Below, piece by piece: positions 9,529-18,194 of a stretch of 64,000 nucleotides of DNA. The DNA is from Arthrobacter sp. zg-Y820 (GTDB lineage Bacteria > Actinomycetota > Actinomycetes > Actinomycetales > Micrococcaceae). The notes under the pieces were generated by a model. It ran no database searches. It saw nothing but the letters and a program-made list of their open reading frames with translations, and was not told the DNA's origin. Location of the stretch: assembly GCF_030142155.1 (NCBI RefSeq), contig NZ_CP126247.1, positions 992,001 to 1,056,000 of the forward strand, read 5' to 3'. The translations under genes and the position numbers were made by a program. How positions within the stretch are numbered: the stretch's first letter is position 1; the number at the start of each line of letters is the position of its first letter.

Positions 9529-10653
9529 TCAGGCGCCGGCGAGCAGCTGCGGCAGGATGTGATCGCGCAGCAGCGGGGAGAGATCGTCGCGGACCAGGGC
9601 CTGCTCCGGATCCACCCAGAGCAGCTCCTCGATTTCGGCAGCAGCCACCAGCTGATCGGCGTGGATGCCACTTCCCGCGGAGATCGTCCACGCGAAGAGC
9701 CCGGCATCAATGAAGGTGTCCTCTTCATTCGCGGCCGGGCCGTACCAGCGGCCCAGATCCAACAGGTCCGTCTCCGCCAGCTGCAGGCCCAGCTCCTCCC
9801 GGACTTCGCGGACAGCCGCCCCGGCGAAGGACTCGCCGGGCTCCAGCTTGCCGCCGGGCTGCATGAACTTCGAGGTGCCGCGCTTGCGCACCAGGAGCAC
9901 CCGGCCGCGGTCATCGCGCACCAGCACGGCCGAAAGGGTCAGCACCACCGGGGGTTCGACGGCGAGACCGCCGTCAACGGGGAGGCCGCCGGAACCGGAA
10001 GGCAGGTCCGCCGGCTGCATGTGGCGCAGCTCGGGATCCTTCTGCAGCCCGGTCAGGCCGTTCCAGGACAGGTTCACCAGGTGTGCCGCGACAGTCGCCT
10101 TGTCCGGGGTGCGCGCGTCGAGCCACCACTGTCCGGTCATGGCAACCATGCCCACCAGCATCTGGGCGTACATGCCGCCCACTTCGGCGCTGAGGCCGCG
10201 GTTGCCGAATTCCTTGGACAGGATGTGCTCCACGTCGCCGGTGATCCGCGAGAGCAGCGTGGCGAAGGTGCCCTCGGGCTGCGACGGCGGTGCGTCCCGC
10301 ACCAGGATGCGGAACCCGTCGGTGTGGTTTTCGATGTAGTCCAGCAGGGCGTAGGCCGCCCGCTCGATCAGGACGCGGGGACCGGCGTCGGCGCCGAGCG
10401 CTTCGGTGATGACAGTCAGGAGGCGGTCGAACTCGGCGTCCACCACCTCGGTGTAGAGCGCTTCCTTGGACCCGAAGTGCTCGTAGACAACGGGCTTGGA
10501 CACACCCGCGGTCGCGGCAATGTCCTCGATGGTGGCGCCGTCGAGCCCGCGCAGGGCAAACAGGCTGCGCGCCACGGTGAGCAGCTGTGCGCGCCGTTGC
10601 ACGCCGGTCATGCGCAGGCGTGCTCCGCCCGCCGGAATTCTTACCACCTCCAC
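9529..10653 (-). CDS. TetR-family regulator fused to a Nudix hydrolase domain (374 aa)
   Basis: Residues 1-200 are a TetR-type repressor: helix-turn-helix [27 protein letters not shown] followed by an all-helical ligand domain. A Gly/Pro-rich linker of about 25 residues leads into a Nudix domain (about 233-374). The complete Nudix box is [14 protein letters not shown], then REVREELGL. The frame is uninterrupted; an internal Met in the linker ([10 protein letters not shown]) could start a separate Nudix protein. GTG 10653 is used; the ATG giving [11 protein letters not shown] is also plausible. Nudix-HTH fusions such as NrtR are known, but TetR plus Nudix is uncommon. The domain may sense or hydrolyse a nucleotide-sugar, NADH or ADP-ribose ligand; this is not determined. 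Confidence 0.88.
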   Translation of the reverse strand: MEVVRIPAGGARLRMTGVQRRAQLLTVARSLFALRGLDGATIEDIAATAGVSKPVVYEHFGSKEALYTEVVDAEFDRLLTVITEALGADAGPRVLIERAAYALLDYIENHTDGFRILVRDAPPSQPEGTFATLLSRITGDVEHILSKEFGNRGLSAEVGGMYAQMLVGMVAMTGQWWLDARTPDKATVAAHLVNLSWNGLTGLQKDPELRHMQPADLPSGSGGLPVDGGLAVEPPVVLTLSAVLVRDDRGRVLLVRKRGTSKFMQPGGKLEPGESFAGAAVREVREELGLQLAETDLLDLGRWYGPAANEEDTFIDAGLFAWTISAGSGIHADQLVAAAEIEELLWVDPEQALVRDDLSPLLRDHILPQLLAGA

Positions 10654-10673
10654 AGTCTAAGGCCTGGCCCCGG

Positions 10674-10719
10674 GACTCCCGGGAACGCCCCCGGCGGACT
10701 CCCGGGAACGCCCCCGGCG
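10674..10719. repeat. Two tandem copies of a 23-bp GC-rich repeat
   Basis: Identical 23-bp units begin GACTCCCGGGAACGCCCCC at 10674 and 10697, just upstream of the TetR-Nudix start. A third partial echo follows. Its function is unknown. Confidence 0.75.
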
Positions 10720-10845
10720 GGCCACCGGGAGCCGCACGAGCCCCGCCCCGGACCGCCCGCAGAGCGCCCCAAATGACGCCAACTCGCGCCGGTGTCCGCC
10801 GGCATGGCAAACTAAACTCTTGTGTGCGGGGCGACCTGCACATTT

Positions 10846-10917
10846 TCCGCCCTGGTGTAATGGCAGCACCCCGGCCTTTGGAGCCGTGGAGTATAGGTTC
10901 GAATCCTATGGGCGGAA
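10846..10917 (+). tRNA. tRNA-Gln (anticodon TTG)
   Basis: The acceptor stem TCCGCCC (10846-10852) pairs with GGGCGGA (10910-10916) and A is the discriminator. The D-arm GGTGTAATGGC, the anticodon loop CTTTGGA with anticodon TTG, and the T-loop GGTTCGAATCC are all present. CCA is not encoded. A -10-like TAAACT lies at 10813-10818. Confidence 0.95.
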
Positions 10918-10989
10918 CGGCAGCAGTGCCGGTCCACACCCCCGGCGGCCGCCCCTTCAGCGGCCGTCCGACAACAGGAGCGCTTTTTC

Positions 10990-12498
10990 GTGACCACTCA
11001 GGATGCCGAATCCATCGAAAGCGCCGGCGGCGGTCCCGCCGCCGTCATCGTCTTGGCCGCCGGAGCCGGCACCCGGATGAAGTCCCGGACGCCGAAGATC
11101 CTCCACCCGGTCGGCGGCACCTCCATGGTCGGCCACGCGCTGGCCGCGGCCGAGGCCCTGAATCCCCGAGCCCTCGCCGTCGTCGTGCGGCACGAGCGGA
11201 ACCGGGTGGCGGAACACGTGGCCGCCGCCGCTCCGCAGGCAGTGATCGTGGACCAGGACGACATCCCCGGCACCGGCCGCGCCGTCCAGGTCGCCCTGGA
11301 GGCCCTGGATCGGTTCACTCCGCTGGAAGGCACCGTCGTGGTCACCTACGGCGATGTTCCCCTGCTGGAAGCGGACACCCTGCGCGAGCTCGTCACCGTC
11401 CACCGCATCGACGGCAACGCGGTCACCGTCCTCACCGCCCACCTGGCGGATCCCACCGGTTACGGCCGGATACTGCGGGCCGACGACGGCACCGTCACCG
11501 CCATCGTGGAACACAAGGACGCCGACGCCGCCCAGCGCGCCGTCACCGAAATCAACTCCGGCATCTACGCCTTCGACGCCGCCGTGCTGCGCGATGCGCT
11601 GGCAAAGGTCACCTCGGACAACTCGCAGGGCGAGATGTACCTCACGGACGTGCTGGGCCTGGCCCGGGCCGACGGCGGCCGGGTCGCCGCCGTGGTCACC
11701 GACGACTTCTGGCAGGTGGAAGGCGCCAACGACCGCGTCCAGCTGGCCGCCCTGAACGCCGAGCACAACCGCCGGAACCTGGTGCGCTGGATGCGCGCCG
11801 GCGTCACCATCGTGGATCCCGCCACCACCTGGATCGACGGCTCGGTGACCCTCGACGAGGACGTCACCATCCTGCCCGGCACCCAGCTGCACGGCACCAC
11901 CACGGTGGCGCGCGACGCCGTCGTCGGCCCGGACACCACGCTGACCAACGTGAGCGTGGGGGAGGGGGCAAAGGTCGTCCGCACCCACGGTTCCGATGCC
12001 CGCCTCGGCGCCGGAGCCGACGTCGGCCCCTTCGCCTACCTGCGCCCGGGCACCGTCCTGGGTGCCAAGGGCAAGATCGGGACGTTCGTGGAGACCAAGA
12101 ACGCGAACATCGGCGCCGGGTCCAAGGTTCCGCACCTTTCCTATGTGGGGGACGCCACCATCGGCGAGCAGTCCAACATTGGTGCGGCGTCGGTTTTCGT
12201 GAATTACGACGGCGTGAACAAGCACCATACGACCATCGGATCGCACGTCCGGATGGGCAGCGACAACATGTATGTGGCCCCCGTTACAGTGGGCGACGGC
12301 GCGTACAGTGGAGCTGGAACGGTGGTCCGCAAGGACGTCCCGGCCGGCTCCCTGGCCATCAACGTAGCGCCGCAGCGCAACCTCGACGGCTGGGTGCTGA
12401 CCAACCGCCCCGGCACCGCCGCCGCGGAAGCAGCGGCCGGCGCCACCAGCACCTCTTCCTCAGAAACTGATTCCCCCACGCGAGAAAGCGATCATTAA
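10990..12498 (+). CDS. glmU: Bifunctional GlmU: UDP-GlcNAc pyrophosphorylase / GlcN-1-P acetyltransferase (502 aa)
   Basis: GlmU makes UDP-GlcNAc for peptidoglycan. The N-terminal nucleotidyltransferase has LAAGAGTRMKS and VTYGDVPLL. The C-terminal left-handed beta-helix carries hexapeptide repeats and acetyltransferase residues (FAYLRPGTVLG, FVETKNANIG, FVNYDGVNKHHTTIG). An extra Ala/Ser/Thr-rich tail ends the protein. GTG 10990 follows AGGAG. The gene overlaps the prs start by one base, so translational coupling is likely. Confidence 0.97.
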   Translation: MTTQDAESIESAGGGPAAVIVLAAGAGTRMKSRTPKILHPVGGTSMVGHALAAAEALNPRALAVVVRHERNRVAEHVAAAAPQAVIVDQDDIPGTGRAVQVALEALDRFTPLEGTVVVTYGDVPLLEADTLRELVTVHRIDGNAVTVLTAHLADPTGYGRILRADDGTVTAIVEHKDADAAQRAVTEINSGIYAFDAAVLRDALAKVTSDNSQGEMYLTDVLGLARADGGRVAAVVTDDFWQVEGANDRVQLAALNAEHNRRNLVRWMRAGVTIVDPATTWIDGSVTLDEDVTILPGTQLHGTTTVARDAVVGPDTTLTNVSVGEGAKVVRTHGSDARLGAGADVGPFAYLRPGTVLGAKGKIGTFVETKNANIGAGSKVPHLSYVGDATIGEQSNIGAASVFVNYDGVNKHHTTIGSHVRMGSDNMYVAPVTVGDGAYSGAGTVVRKDVPAGSLAINVAPQRNLDGWVLTNRPGTAAAEAAAGATSTSSSETDSPTRESDH

Positions 12499-13481
12499 TG
12501 AGCAGCGAGATCACCGCACAAGGTGAAAAGAAGCTTGTCCTTGCCACTGGCCGGGCACACCCGGAACTGGCCGAGGAGATCGCGCGCTGTCTTGACACGG
12601 ATCTGCTGCCGCTGGCTTCCTATGACTTCGCCAACGGCGAGATCTATGTCCGTCCCGGGGAGAGCGTCCGCGGCACCGACGCCTTCGTGATCCAGGCGCA
12701 CCCGGCACCCATGAACAACTGGCTCATGGAACAGCTGATCACCGTTGACGCGCTGAAGCGGGCCTCCGCCAAGCGCATCACCGTGGTCTCCCCGTTCTAC
12801 CCGTACGCCCGGCAGGACAAGAAGGGCCGCGGACGCGAGCCCATCTCGGCCCGCCTGATCGCGGACCTGTACAAGACCGCCGGCGCGGACCGCATCATGA
12901 GCGTTGACCTGCACACCTCGCAGATCCAGGGCTTCTTCGACGGCCCCGTTGACCACCTGATGGCCATTCCGCTGCTGGCCGACTACATCCGCACCCGCGT
13001 TGACGTTTCCAACGTCACCGTGGTGTCTCCGGACACCGGCCGCGTCCGCGTTGCCGAGCAGTGGGCCGAGCGCCTGGGCGGCTCGCCGCTGGCCTTCGTG
13101 CACAAGAGCCGCGACCTGACCGTGCCGAACCAGGCCGTGTCCAAGCAGGTCGTGGGCCAGGTCGCGGGCCGCACCTGCGTGCTGATTGACGACATGATCG
13201 ATACCGGCGGAACCATCGCCGGCGCCGTGCGCGTACTCAAGGAAGCCGGCGCCAAGGACGTCATCATCGCCGCCACGCACGCCGTCTTCTCCGACCCGGC
13301 CGCACGCACGCTTGCCGAGTCCGGCGCCCGCGAGGTAGTGGTCACCAACACGCTGCCGATCCCCGCCGCCAAGCGCTTCGACCAGCTGACCGTCCTCTCG
13401 ATTGCCCCGCTGATTGCCCGGGCCATCAAGGAAGTCTTCGAAGACGGCTCCGTCACCAGCCTCTTCGACGGCAAGGCCTAG
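12498..13481 (+). CDS. prs: Ribose-phosphate pyrophosphokinase (327 aa)
   Basis: Prs makes PRPP from ribose 5-phosphate and ATP for nucleotide, His and Trp synthesis. Class-I motifs are present: FANGEIYVRPGESVRG, SPFYPYARQDKKGRGREPISARL (ATP-binding flexible loop), SVDLHTSQIQGFF, and the PRPP-binding LIDDMIDTGGTIAGA. The ATG overlaps the glmU stop codon by one base. Confidence 0.97.
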   Translation: MSSEITAQGEKKLVLATGRAHPELAEEIARCLDTDLLPLASYDFANGEIYVRPGESVRGTDAFVIQAHPAPMNNWLMEQLITVDALKRASAKRITVVSPFYPYARQDKKGRGREPISARLIADLYKTAGADRIMSVDLHTSQIQGFFDGPVDHLMAIPLLADYIRTRVDVSNVTVVSPDTGRVRVAEQWAERLGGSPLAFVHKSRDLTVPNQAVSKQVVGQVAGRTCVLIDDMIDTGGTIAGAVRVLKEAGAKDVIIAATHAVFSDPAARTLAESGAREVVVTNTLPIPAAKRFDQLTVLSIAPLIARAIKEVFEDGSVTSLFDGKA

Positions 13482-13526
13482 CCTTCAAAGGCCGCCTCAC
13501 CGCGGCCTGCACCACCGCACCGCGAT

Positions 13527-13560
13527 GCTGCCCGTTCGGACTCCGGTTCGAGCGGGCAGC
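13527..13560 (+). terminator. Possible hairpin after prs
   Basis: GCTGCCCG (13527-13534) pairs with CGGGCAGC (13553-13560), 46 bp past the prs stop. There is no T-run, so terminator activity is uncertain. Confidence 0.35.
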
Positions 13561-13576
13561 GTGCTGCTGGTAGGAT
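13547..13576 (+). promoter_or_regulatory. Candidate rplY promoter with long leader
   Basis: A -10-like TAGGAT (13571-13576) lies 18 bp after a weak -35 TTCGAG. The leader would be about 180 nt and contains a 7-bp stem with a TAAT loop (GTCCGGA/TCCGGAC, 13604-13621). The leader could have a regulatory role. Confidence 0.35.
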
Positions 13577-13761
13577 GGTCTGCGATGCCTAGGCGAGGGA
13601 GAGGTCCGGATAATTCCGGACGTTACTCCGTTATCGACGGTGGCTGGCAACTTCTGACCGCACGTGCCTGATCTTCGGATCGGAGCGAAGCGCGCGGCGC
13701 TGTTCCCATACCGGCGCCTTCGTCCCGGCAACCACGGAACATCCAATATCAGGAGTTTGAA

Positions 13762-14370
13762 ATGTCTGAGCAGAAGCTCGCAGGAACCGTCCGCACCGAA
13801 TTCGGCAAGGGTGCTGCCCGCAAGGCACGCGTCGACAACATGATCCCGGCAGTCATTTACGGCCACGGCGCCGATGTCCTGCACATCCTGCTGCCCGCCA
13901 AGGCCACCACGCTGGCCGTGCGCACCGCCAACGCCCTGCTGGAAATCGACGTGGACGGCGAATCCCACCTGGCCCTGGCCAAGGACATCCAGCGCGACCC
14001 GATCAAGCAGATCATCGAGCACATCGACCTGCTGACCGTCCGCAAGGGCGAAAAGGTCGAGGTTGAGGTCAACGTCCACGTTGAAGGCGAACTGGCACCG
14101 GGCTCCTCCGTCTACAACCAGGAAGCCAACACGGTCCTGGTTGCCGCAGACGCCACCAACCTGCCGGAAACCATCGTGGTCAGCATCGAAGGCCGTGTCG
14201 CCGGCGAGCACATCTACGCTTCCGACCTGGAACTGCCTGCCGGTGTCGAGCTCCTGCTCGATCCGGAAACCATGGTCATCAACATCTCCGAGTCCACCGT
14301 TCAGGACCTCGGCGCTCCGTCCGACGAGCAGGTTGCCATTGCAGCTGCTGAAGTTGGCGCCGAAGCTTAA
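13762..14370 (+). CDS. rplY: 50S ribosomal protein L25, Ctc (TL5) form (202 aa)
   Basis: L25/Ctc binds 5S rRNA. The N-terminal L25 domain (about residues 5-95; TEFGKGAARKARVDNMIPAVIYG) is followed by the C-terminal beta domain of the long Ctc form (about 100-185). AGGAG precedes the ATG. The order prs-rplY-pth is conserved in actinobacteria. Confidence 0.95.
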   Translation: MSEQKLAGTVRTEFGKGAARKARVDNMIPAVIYGHGADVLHILLPAKATTLAVRTANALLEIDVDGESHLALAKDIQRDPIKQIIEHIDLLTVRKGEKVEVEVNVHVEGELAPGSSVYNQEANTVLVAADATNLPETIVVSIEGRVAGEHIYASDLELPAGVELLLDPETMVINISESTVQDLGAPSDEQVAIAAAEVGAEA

Positions 14371-14435
14371 TCCACTTCCGGGGTCTGCTCCCGGTGACGG
14401 AGCCGTCCGGTTCTTTTGAAGGAGCAGTACCTGCA

Positions 14436-15023
14436 GTGAACAGCAATACCTGGCTTGTAGTCGGGCTCGGGAATCCCGGGCCCGGCTACAGCCGTAACCG
14501 GCACAATATCGGCCAGATGGTCCTCGATGACCTGGCCTCCCGGGTGGGCGGGAACTTCAAGACCCACAAGTCCCGGGCACAGATCCTGGAAGGCCGGCTC
14601 GGCATCGGCGGCCCGCGCGTCATCCTGGCCAAGCCGCTGACCTACATGAACCTCTCGGGCGGGCCCGTGTCGGCACTGAGCAAATTCTTCGACATTCCGG
14701 CCGACCACGTGGTGGCGGTGCACGACGAAATCGACATCCCCTTCAACACGGTCAAGCTCAAATCCGGCGGCGGAGAAGGCGGCCACAACGGGCTCCGCGA
14801 CATGAGCCGGGCCCTGGGCACCAAGGACTATCTCCGGGTCCGCGTCGGTGTGGGCCGCCCCCCGGGCCGGATGGACACCGCCGACTACGTACTGAAGGAC
14901 TTTCCCTCCGTCGAGGCCAAGGAACTTCCCTTTCTGATCGGCGACGCGGCGGACGCCGTGGAACTGCTGCTGACCGACGGACTGACCGCCGCACAGCAGA
15001 AATTCCATTCCGTCGGCTCCTGA
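14436..15023 (+). CDS. pth: Peptidyl-tRNA hydrolase (195 aa)
   Basis: Pth recycles peptidyl-tRNAs. GLGNPGPGYSRNRHNIG carries the substrate Asn and catalytic His. KPLTYMNLSGGPV and HDEIDIPFNTVKLKSGGGEGGHNGLRD carry the other active-site residues. GTG 14436 is preferred because AAGGAG lies 11 nt upstream and the length fits; GTG 14394 would add 14 residues. Confidence 0.96.
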   Translation: MNSNTWLVVGLGNPGPGYSRNRHNIGQMVLDDLASRVGGNFKTHKSRAQILEGRLGIGGPRVILAKPLTYMNLSGGPVSALSKFFDIPADHVVAVHDEIDIPFNTVKLKSGGGEGGHNGLRDMSRALGTKDYLRVRVGVGRPPGRMDTADYVLKDFPSVEAKELPFLIGDAADAVELLLTDGLTAAQQKFHSVGS

Positions 15024-15139
15024 AACTTCCCCTGTTTCGATCTCCGGCCGGCCTGCCGTGAAGCCAACGCCCATGTCACAGGTAGTGCCGGGAAGAAAAA
15101 CGGGTACGGATCCCGTCACGGCAAAGGCACCCAACCCCA

Positions 15140-15168
15140 TTGTTGGACTCCCTCCCCGGGCCTAGACT
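15140..15168 (+). promoter_or_regulatory. Candidate promoter of the structured small transcript
   Basis: TTGTTG (15140-15145), a 17-bp spacer and TAGACT (15163-15168) predict a start near A15175, exactly where the first hairpin begins. Confidence 0.55.
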
Positions 15169-15174
15169 TAAACC

Positions 15175-15337
15175 ATGCCTTCGGGCATTGAAAGCTGGGG
15201 CCGGCGTCGGGAGGCCTCCGAGACTGGGCCACCCCCATCCCGGCGCCGGTCCCTTTACACAATAACCGGACAAATTATCCGGTGCACAACAACCGGGCCC
15301 CGAACTGTTTTCCTCCCGTCGGGCGCCCGGTTTTTTT
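15175..15337 (+). ncRNA. Candidate ~163-nt structured small RNA or terminated leader
   Basis: Between a consensus promoter and a T7 terminator the transcript would fold into four hairpins. These are ATGCC-TTCG-GGCAT at the 5' end, a 16-bp stem (15197-15212 with 15238-15253, two G-U pairs) with a C-rich apical loop, ACCGGA/TCCGGT (15265-15283), and the terminator stem. No convincing coding frame covers it. C-rich loops between strong stems recall actinobacterial 6C RNA, but I cannot confirm family membership. It could instead be an attenuated leader for the LAL regulator 210 bp downstream. Confidence 0.5.
15291..15337 (+). terminator. Rho-independent terminator of the small transcript
   Basis: AACCGGGC (15291-15298) pairs with GCCCGGTT (15325-15332), and the T-run extends to 15337. 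Confidence 0.8.
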
Positions 15338-15546
15338 GCTGCCGCGGGTTGGGCATTCCCACCCGGCCTGTTCATGCATTTGTATCTAGTAGACGAAAGC
15401 CGTCATCCGGCGTACGCTCACCAGAGAGCGGCGGCAACACCACAAAGGAACTCTCAGCTCCGACGTCAAGCATCGAACGTGCTGTGGGCGCCAGTGTGTT
15501 GCCCGCCGTCTGGCGTATTTGAATCGCGGGGGGCGCGGAAATACAT
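15338..15546 (+). other. Gap between the small transcript and LAL regulator 1
   Basis: This is the last part of the 523-bp pth-to-regulator gap. A -10-like TACGCT (15413-15418) is present. The palindromic operator found at the other promoters is not seen upstream of it. I see no gene. Confidence 0.5.
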
Positions 15547-18162
15547 ATGGGGACCGACACTGAGGAGCGCGGCTGGCTGGTGGGCCGCGACGACTCCCTT
15601 GCCGAAGTTTTGCGCGCCGTCGAGGCGGGCGGCGGTGCCGTGGTGGTGGGCCCCGGCGGAATCGGAAAAACCGCGCTGGTGCGGGCCGCTGCCGCCAATT
15701 CGGCCTTTCACGTGGTGAAGGTCAGGGGAAGCCAGATCGCAGGCAGGACTCCGTTCGGTGCCCTGGCCTGGTTAATCTCCGACCTGCCGGAAGGCCTGGC
15801 CTCCAGCCCCCTGAAGCTGCTGCAGGAACTGGAATCCTGCTTCGTGCGGCAGGCCGGGGGAAAGCGGATCCTGCTGCTGGTCGACAATGCCGAGCACCTG
15901 GATGATTCAACTGCCATGGTCCTCTCCCAATTGGTGCGCCGCTCCGCGGTAACCGTCCTCGCGGCCGCTGAAAAGCTGTCGGCGTCGGCACCGGAATTTC
16001 TGGCCCTGTGGACCGAAGGCCTGCTGCACCGGATCGATGTTCCTCCGCTCGCAGCGGAGCAGACCCGGGAGCTGATGCAGAAAGTCCTTGGGGGACGGGT
16101 CTCATCGGTGGCGGCCCAGGCCATGCACCGCCACTCCGGCGGCAATCCGCAAATGATCAGGCTCCTGACCCAGGATCAGGCTGATGGCGGAAGCCTCGTC
16201 CTGCAGGGCGATGTCTGGGGCCTCGCCAAGCCGCTCGTCTTCTCTGGGACAGTCACTGAATTGATCACGTCCCGGCTCAAACGGCTCCCGCCGGCGGAGC
16301 GCTCCCTGGTGGAGCTGCTGGCCTTGTCCAATGAGATTCCGTTGACCGTGGCGCAGACCTTGTTCCCCGCAGAAACCCTGGACTCCCTGGAAGAGGGCCG
16401 GGTCGTGGACATCACTGACCGCGTGATTCGGCTCGCCAGCGCCGGCACTGCCGCCGCCGTTGCCGGGGCCGTGCGGCCGGGCCGCAGCCGGGAACTCTGG
16501 GAAGAGGTTTCGCCTCTGGTGGATCCGTCGTTGCTGGGCCCTTCCGCGCTGGACAGTTTTGCCCGCTGGTCGCTGACCTGCCAAGGCACCCTGGACCCGG
16601 AGACAGCCACGCGTGCGGCCCGGCTGTCCACTGCATCGGACGATCCTGAATCCGCGCTGGAATTTATCCGGGCAGTTCCGGTTTCCCGGCGCAGCCAAGC
16701 AATGCTGCTGGAAGAAGTCCACGCACTGGAAGAATCCGGGCATTATCCGGAGGCCCTGAGCGCACTCGACAGGATCGCCGGGGTGCCGGAACCGGGCCAG
16801 CTGGAAACCTGGGTGGAACTGAGGCTGCATCAGGCGGGATTGCTGCGGCTCTTCCCTCACCACGGTGACCCGGTTGAACTCTTGGACAGCATCGGCGCTG
16901 ACCTCACCGCCTACGAGGACCAGGCCGCATATCGGCAGGCTGAGGCAGCGGTGCTGCTGAGGCGCAGCTCCCTGGCCATTGATTCCGGACGCACCGTTGA
17001 CGTGCCGGATCGGCAGCTTTCCGCCGTTGCCTCCGATGCTGCCCTTAGCCCGACGCATCGACTTCGGGGCCTCGCCCTGCAGTCCCAGCTCCTCGCGATG
17101 TCCGGCAACGGTGAAGAGGCGCTGCAGCTGCTGCCGGCTTTTCGGAAGGAGTTCCGGAGCACGCTTGCCGCAAGTGCGATGGATTCCGCCCATCTCCGGA
17201 TGTTCCAGGCCCTGATCGCGTGTGGTGAGTACTCGCTGGCCGAGGAGCTGGTCACCGAACTGGTGGACGGCGGAAACCGCCGGGCCTTTCGCGGCAGCGC
17301 CGGCGATGCCGCAATCGGATTGGCTCATGCGCTGGCGGGCAGGCAAGACAGCGCCTTCTCCGCCGTGACCTCCGTCAGCAGTCAAATTCGTCTGCAGGAT
17401 TCCAATGACGTCCTTCCGCTCGTGCAGGCTGCTGTGGGCTATGTCCTGGCTCTCCAGGGGAACGCGGAGGAGGCCGGGCGGGAGGCCGCCGCTGCTGCAG
17501 AGTACAGGTTTGAACCGCAGCAACCGGTGCGGCTGTTAACGCATGCACTTCGGCTCCAGGCCCTGCTGGCCGGGGACATTCCCAGGCTCTGCGGCGAGCT
17601 GCGCTCCCTGGCCGGGCACTGCCTCGAGCAGGGCATGGTTGCGATTGCCCTGCTCTGCCTCGCTGCAGCCGCCCGGCACGGCGATCAAAGCGTTGCGCGT
17701 GAACTGGCGGAGGCCGCCGCCCCCGCCACTGGCCGCTGGGCGAGGGCGCTCTGGTGCTTCGGCGCGGGTATCGATCGAAACGATCCGGCGCTGTTGCTGG
17801 AAAGCGCCGAGCTGGCGTCCCGGACGGGGAACGTACTGTTGTGCAACGACGCCGCACGCGCCGCACTGGTGCTGCTGGACGGCAGGACTGACGCCACGTC
17901 ACGCGGGCTGGCCCGCAGCGCGCTGAGTCATGAGCGCGCCAGTTTCCGAAAACTCCGCGACGCCAATACCGTCCACGCCCGGATGGCAGCACTGAGTCCG
18001 TTTGAGGCGGATCTGGCCCGCCGTGCAGCCAGCCCGGCGACACGGACCGAAATAAGCGAAGCGCTGAACCTCTCTCCGCGCACCGTCGACTGGCACCTGG
18101 GTAAGATCTTCGACAAGCTGCACGTTTCGGGCCGCTCGGAACTCGCCGAGGTTCTGGGGTAA
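15547..18162 (+). CDS. LAL/MalT-like LuxR-family ATPase regulator 1, type A (871 aa)
   Basis: This is a large STAND-type regulator. The N-terminal AAA/NACHT-like ATPase has Walker A GPGGIGKT (residues 35-42), the family segment GRTPFGALAWLISDL and Walker B ILLLVDNAEHLDD. A long helical middle of TPR/sensor type (about 330-800) ends in a LuxR-type HTH (NLSPRTVDWHLGKIFDKLHV). The HTH is atypical: it begins LSPFEADLARRAA instead of LTxRE and has VDWHL where most have VEGHL. LAL proteins are cytoplasmic activators that oligomerise on ATP and inducer binding. It is followed 32 bp later by regulator 2 on the same strand and is likely co-transcribed. Confidence 0.9.
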   Translation: MGTDTEERGWLVGRDDSLAEVLRAVEAGGGAVVVGPGGIGKTALVRAAAANSAFHVVKVRGSQIAGRTPFGALAWLISDLPEGLASSPLKLLQELESCFVRQAGGKRILLLVDNAEHLDDSTAMVLSQLVRRSAVTVLAAAEKLSASAPEFLALWTEGLLHRIDVPPLAAEQTRELMQKVLGGRVSSVAAQAMHRHSGGNPQMIRLLTQDQADGGSLVLQGDVWGLAKPLVFSGTVTELITSRLKRLPPAERSLVELLALSNEIPLTVAQTLFPAETLDSLEEGRVVDITDRVIRLASAGTAAAVAGAVRPGRSRELWEEVSPLVDPSLLGPSALDSFARWSLTCQGTLDPETATRAARLSTASDDPESALEFIRAVPVSRRSQAMLLEEVHALEESGHYPEALSALDRIAGVPEPGQLETWVELRLHQAGLLRLFPHHGDPVELLDSIGADLTAYEDQAAYRQAEAAVLLRRSSLAIDSGRTVDVPDRQLSAVASDAALSPTHRLRGLALQSQLLAMSGNGEEALQLLPAFRKEFRSTLAASAMDSAHLRMFQALIACGEYSLAEELVTELVDGGNRRAFRGSAGDAAIGLAHALAGRQDSAFSAVTSVSSQIRLQDSNDVLPLVQAAVGYVLALQGNAEEAGREAAAAAEYRFEPQQPVRLLTHALRLQALLAGDIPRLCGELRSLAGHCLEQGMVAIALLCLAAAARHGDQSVARELAEAAAPATGRWARALWCFGAGIDRNDPALLLESAELASRTGNVLLCNDAARAALVLLDGRTDATSRGLARSALSHERASFRKLRDANTVHARMAALSPFEADLARRAASPATRTEISEALNLSPRTVDWHLGKIFDKLHVSGRSELAEVLG

Positions 18163-18194
18163 GCCGTGATCATGCCGAAGTCAGGGGGGACTGC

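Noticed and set aside
15175..15522. 115-codon plus-strand frame over the small transcript
   Set aside because: It runs through a Rho-independent terminator and strong hairpins and has no protein-like character.
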